Positions 44,573 through 55,078 of a stretch of 64,000 bases of DNA are shown here, one piece after another. This DNA comes from Anaeramoeba flamelloides (taxonomy: Eukaryota > Metamonada > Anaeramoebidae). Under the pieces are notes generated by a model. The model was not told the DNA's origin. It did no database searches and saw nothing but the letters and a program-made list of their open reading frames with translations. Location of the stretch: the NCBI GenBank assembly GCA_027625915.1, contig JANTQA010000029.1, forward strand, positions 9,734,001 through 9,798,000. Reading direction: 5' to 3'. Numbering within the stretch: position 1 is the first letter of the stretch; the number at the start of each line of letters is the position of its first letter. The translations under genes were made by a program, and so were the position numbers.

Positions 44573-46039
44573 ATAGTTTCAAATTCTTTTTTTATAAACT
44601 AGGGATAGTAGATTTATTCATCAAACATGATTATTTATAATTTTTGAATTGATTGTAATCTTTTTTTATATATTCTTGTTCTAACAGTTTCATTTTTTAC
44701 TACTTTTTGATATGAATCGTATTTATTTTATTTTTTAGTTCAAATTTTCTTGAATTTTTAATAAAATATTTTGAGAACATTTTTAATTAATTATTTTGTG
44801 CATTTTTTTAGTTTATTTGTCTAATTAATGCAAAAAATTACACTAAATCCATTTTAAATAAATAAATTTTTTTTTTTTAAGTTTAAAATTATCTTTAGAA
44901 TTTTTTTATAAATTAAATATACTTTTTTTTGAAAATTATTCCAAACTATAATTATTTTTAATAAAAAGGATTTTATTATATACACCCTTATAAAATCTAA
45001 TATTTTATTCTAAGATCAAGAAAATATTTTTTTTTGAAATAATAAGTAAAAAATATTAAATAAACTAAATTCCAAAATAAAATTTCCCAATTTTATTTTA
45101 TTTTTTTTTAATTTTTTTTTATTTTATTTTTAGATTTTAAATAAATATTTCTAGTGTATGAAACGGAATATTAAAATAGAGATTTTATTATAATAATAGA
45201 TAATTTCAATTTATAGAAATATTTATTTTCAAAATTTGATTTTTAATTGGTCAATGATTTTGTAATATAATTTATTTAACTTTATAAATATAGAAAAAAA
45301 TTGATCAAACTTTTAAAGACAATATTCCATATCTAAAAAAAATTCAAACAACACAAATTTGGTATTAAGTAATCAGATTTTAGCATTTTAAGATATTGTA
45401 AAATTATTTTTTTTTTTGATTTTATTATTAAATAATATTAAAGATTTTCTTTATATTGTTACTAATTACAAAATGGCCATCCCACCTTTTCTGATAAAAA
45501 AATAGACCTTTCATTACTAATAAAATATTTATTTAATTACAAGGATGTTGTATCAAGAGGTATTATTCAAATGAAAAGTTTTTTATCAAAATTTTAACAA
45601 TTTGATAAACCATTTTCATTAAAAAATCCAAAAAAAAACCCAAAAATTTCCCATAGTTTTACTTTTCCTTAACCCTTAATATATTAAATGTGTTTTTTTG
45701 TCTTGCATCAGTGTATTTTTGTTCTCACTCAAAATACAATTTGGATAGTCATTTAACATTAATTAGTAGATATTGATTTATTAGATCCTTTTTTCAATCA
45801 AAGATTCTTGACTATTATTAGTGGTAATATTAAATTTATGTTCACTTACAATGGTGGGCATTTTGAAAGAAAGTATATTAAAAAAGAAGAAAGATATTTG
45901 TCTTAATTTATCAATAAAAAAGTCGAAATTGTAAATTAGAAAGAATAACCATTGATAGATTACAAATAATATTTAGAGTTAATTTGAATTTAAACAGTAG
46001 CTCAATTTTCCCCTGTTATCCTTTGAATTAAAGTTTTCT
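44573..46039. other. Intergenic, nothing recognised
   Basis: About 1.5 kb of very AT-rich sequence with no coding frame and no repeat I could match elsewhere in the window. Confidence 0.35.
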
Positions 46040-46348
46040 TACAGTCCTGTGCCATTTTAAGGCACATGAAAAATCAACTTATAAGGCACAAAATTTTGTT
46101 CACTTTAAGGTACAAATTTTTGATTTAAGGCACTTTCCCAATTTCAATATATAATTTCACCGAATAATTACAGAGTTAGTTTGAGTGTTTTCTTAAATAT
46201 ATATATAGAATATTACATATGAGTAATCTTGGAAATTACCCAGAAAAATTCTGCCTTATTTTGACTACTTTGATTTTGTGCCTTAATGGGATTTTTTTGT
46301 GCCTTATTTCTTGATTTTTTCTGTGTCTTAAAAAGGCACAGGACTGTA
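46040..46348. mobile_element. MITE family B variant, copy 4 (309 bp)
   Basis: The ends TACAGTCCTGTGCC and GGCACAGGACTGTA are perfect inverses edged by TA. AAGGCACA modules repeat inside each arm. The terminal sequence differs from copies 1-3 (CCTGTGCC instead of AGTTCCAC), and the middle holds about 100 bp of unrelated AT-rich sequence, so it is a sister subfamily. Confidence 0.85.
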
Positions 46349-47502
46349 AAGGATTAGCGTCAGCTTAGATTCTTCTATAAATAAAGTATGTTGTAATTGG
46401 ATGTAAATGTTATAAGTACGTAATTACTCAAATGGTTTCTGTGACTCTAAAAAAAATCTATTATGAATATAATTGCACAATAAATTATAATATTTTTTAC
46501 TAATGATCACTATTAAAAATTTTCATTTTGATTATTTTTTTTTATATTCTTTTTCCAAATCTAAAAAAGTAAATCTAAAATAATACTATTTGGGTATTTA
46601 ATAAATCATATTTAGAACTTCCAAAAGTACCTATTTTAATAATTTTTGAATTTCAAAGATTAACACAATAATCATCAGAATAAAACCCAAAGAATGATTA
46701 GTTTAATTTCTTTTTATAAAACTAGTCGTAAATAACATCAATATATAACCAAGATTTTAGAAATAATTGGCCAAAAGAATCTATTTGTTTATTATTTAAT
46801 TTTTTAGAAAAAATCAATTTTGGAGCAACTACTCGACATTTCAAGACAAATTAAAGAAAGATACTTTGCAACTTTGGAGTCTGAAAATTGATAATTCAAC
46901 CTTTAAATTTGTTTCCTAATCCATATTTGTTATTGAAATTCTAGGAGTTTTTTTTACTAAAACAAGTATCATTATTAATTAATCTGAGATCAACAAATAA
47001 TACTACTTGACTAATCGATTTTTAGAGATATTGAATTAGGGTTTACCAATGTGACTTTGACCCTAAATAATAATTTACTTTAACCCTAGGCTTCTCCTTG
47101 GTAGACGCTAATCCCTTAAGAGCAAAATGATTAATATTTTTACAAAAATATAAAACAAAAAGAAATTGTTTCCTAAAATTAAATTGATAAAGGAACAATT
47201 TCTTATGGTATGAAAGTTTTGTAGTCCAATGATACTGAATATGAGCAAGAACATTTCAGAATTTGAAAAGATAAGAAAATTTAACAATTTATTTTTTTTC
47301 AATTTAGTCACTCATTAATTTTTCAAAGTAAGCTAATTTTTGATTCTTTTTTTTTGAGGCTCTCTGTGTTTTTAAATTTAACCAAAGCTCTAACATTTTT
47401 TTTTGATCTTTTTTTCTTTTTTCTTTTGATTCTTTTTTTGACAACTTCAAAATTTCTTTTATATTTTTCAAAAAAAAAAAAGAAAAATAAATTCTTTTCA
47501 AA
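46349..47502. other. Upstream flank of the proteasome gene
   Basis: No coding sequence. The minus-strand frames at 47108-47311 and 47304-47543 are antisense or non-coding. The promoter is expected next to 47503, where a poly-A run (about 47470-47481) directly precedes the start codon region. No defined element is visible. Confidence 0.35.
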
Positions 47503-50500
47503 ATGTTTCTTACAAGAAATGAATATGATCGAGGTGTAAACACTTTTTCACCAGAAGGAAGACTTTACCAAATTGAATATAGTTTACAAGCTGTCAAGGT
47601 AATTTATTTAATCCGATAAAAAAAAAACAATTTCTTTTGTTTTTTCTTTTTTTTATTTTTTTTGTTGTTTCGAATCTCAAACTACTTGAGCTTTAACCAG
47701 TTGTCACAAAAAAAAACTAAAACAAAAAAAAAAAATAATTTTAAAAAAATTCAAAACAAAGAGGTTTAAAAATTAAACAAAGCAGTCTGAAGAAAATCCG
47801 ATTTTATTAAAAAAATATTCTTTTTTCTTTTTCAAATTTTTTTTTCTTCCTTTTTTGCTTTTGTTCTTTCTTTCAAATTTTTCAATTCAAAATACGATTC
47901 AAATTTTTCTCTTTTTGATCCGTTTTTGAGATTAAAAATCACACTTTGAACATATTTTCTCTAATTTTAATTAAACGGTTGTTCTACTTTACATAATTAT
48001 TTCTAAAACTGAGGTGGTAAACTTCTGCAACACCTTTCATTGATATTTAGTATGATAGTATGATGTTATAACTAAAAAAAATATTTTCTTCTGATCCCAA
48101 CCACAAAAGGAATTGACAACAAATAAAATTTAACAAAGATCAAACAAATTATTTTTCACTTAAGGGACTAGTCTCTATTCTTTTTTTTTTTTTTACCAAA
48201 TTCTAAATTAGGATTCCTTATATAGTTATATTAAACATATTTCTAGAGAATAAACAGGGGCTTCAAATCTAAGTAATTGGCAAAAAATTTTCACAATCTC
48301 TATTAAATTTAGGTAAAAAAATTTAATAGAGATTAGTCCCTTAAAGAAAATTTTTCTTATGGTTATCTAATTTTAATTTTAATTTCTATTGGAAATACTT
48401 TTACTTCTTTTTCTCTTTATTGAAACAATTATTTTGCATTGAAACAATTTATTAACCAATTAAATGATTACAGACATTAATTTAACACAATAAATATAAT
48501 AATACATTTTGAATTAACAAATCAACAATGATTCACAAATTTTTCTTTGCAGTAAAATAATTTTTTTCATTTTAGATTAATTTTATTCAAATAAATTTTT
48601 AAATTAATTTTTTCAGTGATTATTGGAATTACGAAATAATCTTAATATTATTTTTTCACCTAGAAATATCAATAATTTGTATTTTAATTATCATTTTATT
48701 AATGTAATTGATAGCAATAAACTTAAATATCAAACAACAATAAAATGATGAACAACCACAAAAAAATCAAAATACACTCTTTTGTTTTAAAGAAATAAAT
48801 TTTCAATTTTTTAGAAAAATAAATTAAAAGATAATATTCTGTTTCCAAAGTTTATCATTTTATTTGTTTTTACCATTATTTATCTAATTTCTAAAAAAAA
48901 AATATATTCTCAAATCAATTTGAAAAATATCTAGACTATGCTTACAAATTAACAAAATAAATTTTTCAAAAAATAAATTTTTAACCAAGAAATAATCACT
49001 TAAATTAACACATTATTATTGCCTTTATTTTATTAAAAATAATATATTAAATAAAATGACTAAGGTTTCAATCATTTTTCAATTAAGTTCACAATTTTAT
49101 TCATTACAAATATGTTCAAAACTGAAATTTTTTAAAAAAAATGTAATTTTATTTGAAATCTCACTTTATTAATTTTTTTTATCAAATATTAACAAATACA
49201 TTTTTCATTTTAATATTTTTTTATTTAGATTAATTATATTTTGGTATTATAATTTTATTATTCATGAAATTCATATAGATTTAATAATTAATTTAAGATT
49301 AATAAAAATCAAATTCGAAAAAGCAAAAATAAAAAATAAACACAATTATATTTCCACTCATTTTTTAAAATAAATTTTCCCTGCTTTTTTGGAAATGACT
49401 CAAATTCTCGAATAATGATCTGAATAATTTTTACTCACCTAAAATTTTGAACCCACACATTTTTTGAAACAAATCCCAATTTAATATTAAATATTGGAGG
49501 TAAAAAATTTTTGAGATGTTAAATTTATCTTTTCGAGTATTGTATTAATATTTTGAGCTCTTAGCAATAACTATTACCATTCTTTATAAATATATTAAAT
49601 CCTTGTTTTAGTAATAATCTTAATTTTAAACAATTAATTGAAAATTGAAATAATTTATTATGATAAAAATTCAATTTAAAAGACGAACATTTAAATTAAT
49701 TTAGTTTTTCAAAATTAATCCCAGAAAGATTTCACATTAATCAGTTTCTGTAATTTATATGATTTTTATAATTTCTGTGATTTTTATATTTTTTTCTTTT
49801 TATTATTTCTGTAAAGTTTTATGTTTTGTTTGTTATTGGCTTAAAATGACATAAAAAAGACAAATTATTTTAATAAAAAAAAAAAATAACAAAAATGATA
49901 AGAAATGATGACTTATTCTGAAATCAAAAATAAATTTACTTTGCAATTTTTTTTAATTTTTTTCAATTTTTTTTAATTTTTTTCTCAAAATAAACAAAAT
50001 AATTATAATATAAAAAAATAAAAATAAAAATAAATAGTTGGGCTCCACAGCAATTGGTATAAGAACAAATGAAGGTGTTATTCTTGTTGTAGAAAAAAGA
50101 TTGACATCCACTTTACTTGAATCATCTTCAATAGAAAAGATTGTTAAAATTGATGAACACATTGGATGTGCGATGTCTGGATTGACTGCAGATTCGAGGA
50201 CATTAGTTGAGCATGCAAGGGTTGAATGTCAAAACCACAGATTTACATATGGTGAAAAGATCGGAACAGAATCCGTAACACAATCTGTTTGCGATCTCGC
50301 ATTAAGATTTGGAGAAGATCGAGGGAAATCAACAATGTCAAGACCATTCGGTGTTTCGCTGTTGATTGCTGGAGTTGATTCTGAAGGTGTGCCAACGATG
50401 TTCCACACAGACCCATCTGGGACATACACAGAATATCTAGCTAAGGCAATTGGGGCAGGATCTGAAGGAGCACAAAGCACCTTGCAAGAAAAATATGATA

Positions 50501-50667
50501 AAGACATGTCATTCAAAGAAGCAGAAACACTTGCACTCCATACATTAAAACAAGTGATGGAAGAACAACTCTCAGAGAAAAATGTCGAAATCGCAGCTGT
50601 TAAAGATGGGAAATTCCAATTCTATACCGACGAACAAGTTTCTTTACTTGTTAATGAATTAGATTAA
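47503..50667 (+). CDS. PSMA5: 20S proteasome subunit alpha-5, two exons
   Basis: Exon 1 is 47503-47598 (32 codons) and exon 2 is 50038-50667. Together they give 241 residues, exactly the human length. Alpha-5 is a structural subunit of the outer alpha ring of the 20S proteasome, in nucleus and cytosol; it is not catalytic. The alpha signature [20 protein letters not shown] lies at residues 8-27. The protein then reads [13 protein letters not shown] across the intron, phase 0. Further family landmarks are [41 protein letters not shown] and [15 protein letters not shown]. Similarity to human PSMA5 is strong throughout. Exon 2 alone lacks the initiator and N-terminal helix, so the short first exon is essential to the model. 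It ends in TAA. Confidence 0.97.
47599..50037 (+). other. 2,439-bp intron of PSMA5
   Basis: Donor AAG|GTAATT at 47599, acceptor AAATAAATAG|TTGGGC at 50037, phase 0. It contains MITE E copy 3 (48160-48344). The remaining 2.2 kb is AT-rich with no exon or repeat I could match. The last 50 bases before the acceptor are almost pure A/T with long A runs, and the T-rich stretch lies 55-95 bases upstream. Confidence 0.95.
48160..48344. mobile_element. MITE family E, copy 3 (inverted, TTAA-flanked)
   Basis: The ends TTAAGGGACTAGTCTCTATT and (inverted) TTAAGGGACTAATCTCTATT are both edged by TTAA. The interior is the inverse of copies 1 and 2 (AAGTAATTGGCAAAAAATTT). It inserted within the PSMA5 intron. 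Confidence 0.85.
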
Positions 50668-51158
50668 TTTTCTTTTTTTTTCTATTTATTTGGTTTCTCC
50701 TTTAAAATAATTTAATATATTTGGTTTCCATTCTGATTTTGATTTTGATAATGATTTTGGCTTTTGTTATTTAATTACTTTGATATATCGCATATACAAA
50801 TATGAATAAAAAAAAAAGTTTGAAATGAAAAAAAAAAAAGAAAAAATGAATTATATTTGAAATAATATATTTGATTATTAAATTAATTCTTTAAAACAAG
50901 TTTTTAGATTTTCTTTCTTCGAATACAATTCCAGAGAAAATGATCCAAATCTTTAATAATTTCAAAAATTTTGATTTTTTGCATTTACAATTTACAAAAT
51001 TTTGCTTTATTGTTTGTTAATGGAATATAAGAATATCTTTTAAATTAATTTTTGAACGTTCTAATGTTCAATAGGGAGGAGAGACTTTCCATTTTAAATA
51101 TTTCATATCTTTAATTTTTTTTTTATTTAAAATCAAAAAAAAAAAAAAAGAAACAAAA
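50668..51158. other. 3' flank of PSMA5
   Basis: AT-rich. Contains the TTTTGATTTTGATAATGATT simple-repeat patch near 50735-50757. The gene's polyadenylation site should lie here, but AATAAA strings are not diagnostic at this base composition. Confidence 0.35.
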
Positions 51159-51991
51159 TATCTTACCACAATCCTAAAAATTATTGTGCAAAATTTAAGA
51201 TTTTACTCAATTCCTTTGAATTTTTGGAAAGGTTAGGAACCTGGTGGTAGTACTTTACTACATGATTGTTTATTTATATTATTATAAACTCCATTTCAGT
51301 CAAAGTACCCAGTTTGATTAAAGTAAGAGAACATATTCAATAAGTTTAATTCAGTATCCTTCTCAGAATAAAATTTCACATTTTTAGATCAAAATCATTT
51401 TTTCTATTTTGTAAATTTTTGTTTTGCTTTTTTTCTAATTTAGTGAACTTTTTTTTATTGTTTTTTGATTTTTGCTTTTCTACCTTTTTTATTTTCAAAA
51501 ATTAAATTTGATAAAAAATGTTTGAAAATCCAAATTAACTTGAAAAAAAGTGAGGCTTTGTATTTTATTTTAAAATTAATGCATTTACAAGTTAAAAATC
51601 TTATTGTGAACAATTTTAAATTTCGAAAGAAATTGAAAAAATTTGCAAGAGGTGTTTCTATTATTGATTTCCAAAAAAATTATTTTAATTTTTTTTTTTT
51701 TTGAGATTTATAGTTTGTTCAGGTATTTTTTTTTATGATTATCGACTCTTATTTGAAGTTTAATATTTCTCTTATTTCTTAACAATCTAAGTTTGGTTTA
51801 TTCTAAAAAAAATATATATGAATTTTCTTTTTTGAGTAGATACCTTTGAGGGAAATTGAGTTTATAATAATATAAATAAACAATCATTGGGTAAAGTACC
51901 ACCATCAGGTTCCTAAGTGTTCCAAAAATTCAAAGTAATTGAGTAAAATCTTAAATTTTGCTCAATAATTTTTAGGATTTTGGTAAGATAT
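51159..51991. mobile_element. Long-TIR element (833 bp, ~130-bp inverted arms)
   Basis: The left arm (51159-51290) and right arm (about 51866-51991) are inverse copies: ATATCTTACCA at each end, AATCCTAAAAATTATT, GATTTTACTCAATT, GTTAGGAACCTG / CAGGTTCCTAA and ATTGTTTATTTATATTATTA. The GATTTTACTCAATT block is shared with the family D palindromes. The middle holds a plus-strand frame (51465-51704, ATT start) with a KKCLKIQINLKKSEAL stretch, but no transposase signature is recognisable. Confidence 0.8.
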
Positions 51992-52779
51992 TTTTTTTCG
52001 TTTTTACAATTTTTGGTTTGAAGAAAAAAAAAAAATTCATGATAAAAAATTATTTTAAGACGTAGGCTCAACTCTCATTTGAAATTAAAAAATTTCACAA
52101 ATTTCCTAAAGAGATAGTCTTATATATAAGTCGAAAATAAAAATGAAAAATTAACAATTTAGGCGCAGTATATTTCTAATTTTAGAAATAGATGAAGATT
52201 TCTATTTTTTTCTGACTTTTTATTTTTTCAAAATTCCTTATTCCGAGTTGTTTGTATTCTTATATTTTTTTTTTTGTTTTTTTACCGTATTTGAATGTTG
52301 TAAAAGGAATAAAAGAATTATTATAAGTAAGAATCAACTTACTTTTTTTTTTTTTCAATTAAAACAATCCAAACATTTATGGATTAGATCTGAAAAAGAA
52401 TATAATAGTACTGAGTAAAAAAAAAATATATTCAACTTATAAAATATATTTAATTGATACATCAACAGTTAGTTTGATTTCTTCTTATTTTTTTTACCAA
52501 AATAAGGTTTATACAACTTACAAAAGAAAAAATAAAATGAAAAGAACCAATAATAACAAGATTTCCAAAAACAGTTTTTTTTCTTAAAAAATCACAATTT
52601 TATTAATTTGACATTCTCAATAAAATTCTAATTTCAAACTTCTTCAAGTTCATAATTTATTTGATTCATAATTGGTTGAATATTAAAATCATTTTTCTAT
52701 AATAGATTCAACTCTATGATTTTACTTTTAAACTTCTATCTGAAATTTTGGTTTTAGGGTATATCTAGTGTTTATCACA

Positions 52780-53575
52780 CTTCTTTCCACAACAATATAA
52801 ACACCATTATAAAAATAGTGACTACATAAAATATTAAATTGAAAAAAAAAATATTTATCCTTTTGGTATTCAAGAACAACAAATAATTAAATCTGATTTG
52901 TGATTTACTTTAAAATCATTCTAAAGATATAAAAACCTAATATTTTATAAAATAAAAAAAAAATAAAACCAAAAACTAAAATAAAGTGAGTAACAATTTT
53001 TGAAATCAGCATTAACAATTTTTTATTACTGAACTTTACTGAAAAAAAGTTGAACAAGAAGATTTTTTCCTAATAATTAAATTCATTTTACAATGCATAA
53101 CATAATCTCAATTTTCTTAGTGATTGTTTGCCCCCCCCAAGACCTTTTTTTTTCTATATTCTGGATTTCAAAAATTGTGGAAGATTTTACATCAGAAAAA
53201 AATTTTTTTAAATATATTTTTTTTTGTTTTTGAATAATAATGTATTTTATTAAGGTTTTTGCGATAATAACCAAAAATATTAATAACTACAGATATAGTG
53301 TAATCATTTTATTTTTTGAAAGAAAAATGAAATAATAAAAATAATAATTTAAAAGTTTTCCCGGAATTGTAAAATTTCTATTATTTTGATCTTTTGCAAA
53401 AAAAAGTATCAAAAAAAAAAAGAAAAAGCAAATTAAAAATTTGCAAAATTAGAAAAAATGAGTCTGATCCAAAAATTTTAAAATCTTTTTTTGATAAGAA
53501 TACCCGAATAAACCCTCAAAAGAACTTCTATTAACATTATAAAATAAATCAAAATTTTCAAAAATAGTTTATATG

Positions 53576-53580
<5 letters not shown>
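52780..53580. mobile_element. Retroposon-like element F, copy 2
   Basis: Collinear with 1500-2490 minus the SINE: AAAACCAAAAACTAAAA-AAAGTGAGT near 52970, TTTTTATTACTGAACTTT near 53020, GTTGAACAAGAAGATTTTTT near 53050 (the empty SINE site), TTGCAAAATTAGAAAAAATG near 53440 and ATTAACATTATAAA near 53530. It runs into a (TA)n tract at 53580-53608. Limits are approximate. Confidence 0.75.

Positions 53581-53608
<28 letters not shown>
53576..53608. repeat. (TA)n microsatellite
   Basis: Near-pure TA dinucleotide run at the end of element F copy 2. Confidence 0.85.
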
Positions 53609-53972
53609 CTTAAAAATTCAAAACAGTCTAAAATTGAATTATTCAATGATTAATTAATTGAGAAAAAAAAAAAATTGTTATTTATTCAAACAGTTATGAA
53701 TATTTTTCAAAAAAATTTGTAAATAAACATTATCTATAACCACAAATAACCCTTTTATTCGTAAAAATAAAAAATAAATCTTTCATAATTATTAATATTT
53801 CGATATATATAATATAGTAATAAAAATATATTATTATATTATTAATAATATATTATTCTTTTAATAAAAATATTATATTAAATTAAATAAAATAAAAAAA
53901 AAATATTCTCTTCATTTATAATTCCAAAAAAAAAAAAAAAGAAAATAAATTGTGAATTTGTGAAAAAAAAAC
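53609..53972. other. 3' flank of the RhoGEF-kelch gene
   Basis: Extremely AT-rich, with long ATTATTA-type runs. No coding sequence. Contains the presumed end of the minus-strand transcript. Confidence 0.35.
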
Positions 53973-55018
53973 TTATTTTTTTCTTCTAAATGAAACGTAT
54001 AATCTAATTGTTGGAGATTTACCAACACCAAATTTTGAGATTAATTGATCTAATTGGCGCTGTTTATTTATTTCGGGTCCCTCTCGGGAAAGTTTTAATA
54101 TGATATGTTTCCGGTATTTCTTTGATAACTTGTTGACTAAATTTGATAATTTGAGATTTTTTATGCTAACCAAGTATTGATATGTTTCATTTAATGTTAT
54201 CAATTCTAAACGTATTTTATCATTTGGTTTATGATTGGTATGGGTATTACTATTATTTCGATAGTGATTACGATTACGATTACGATTACGATTACGATTA
54301 CGATTGCGGTCACGGTCACGAGTAGTACTAATATTATTCAGATTATTTCCAATCACATTATAATGGCGGTGGTGATTTGTTTTACGGCTATGGTTCTTAT
54401 TTTTCATTTGATTATTAGGTTTATTTAATTGTTTTTTTCTATAAACAGATATTCTTTTAACATTCTTTTTAATATGCTCTGGTATTTGATGTAAAAATGA
54501 ATCATGATCATAACTATTATTATATAAATTGTTTTCGTAATTGTTTTTATTGGTTTCTTTTAAACTATGCGAATATGTTATTTTTTTTTCATTTTTATTA
54601 TTATTATTAATGTTTGTTATCATATCTTGAGAAATATTATATGTTACCCTTTTTCCACGGGGTTTTTTATTGGTTAATTCTAATTGCCGTTTAACTGTAA
54701 TTTTTTTATCATTTGGTGGTTTTAAAATAGGTATTATTAGGTTATTTGTTTCTTCATTGTTATCTAATCTTTGCGAAATTTTTGGAAACTTGTTTTCTAC
54801 TCTGGGAGAGAATGAAAATGATAATGAATTTGGATTTGAATTTGATAATGAATTTGAATTTGAATTTGAATTGGAATATGAATTTGAATATGAATTTAAA
54901 TGTGAATAATTAAAATTTGGAATTTCTAATTGATCAGATTCATCATCATCAGATCCATCATCGTCTCCATCGTCTTCGTCAGATTCATCACCGTCATCAT
55001 CATCATCATCATCATCAT

Positions 55019-55078
<60 letters not shown>

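Noticed and set aside
47304-47543. Minus-strand frame over the PSMA5 start
   Set aside because: Antisense to exon 1 of a well-supported gene and its A/T-rich leader, with no protein signal.
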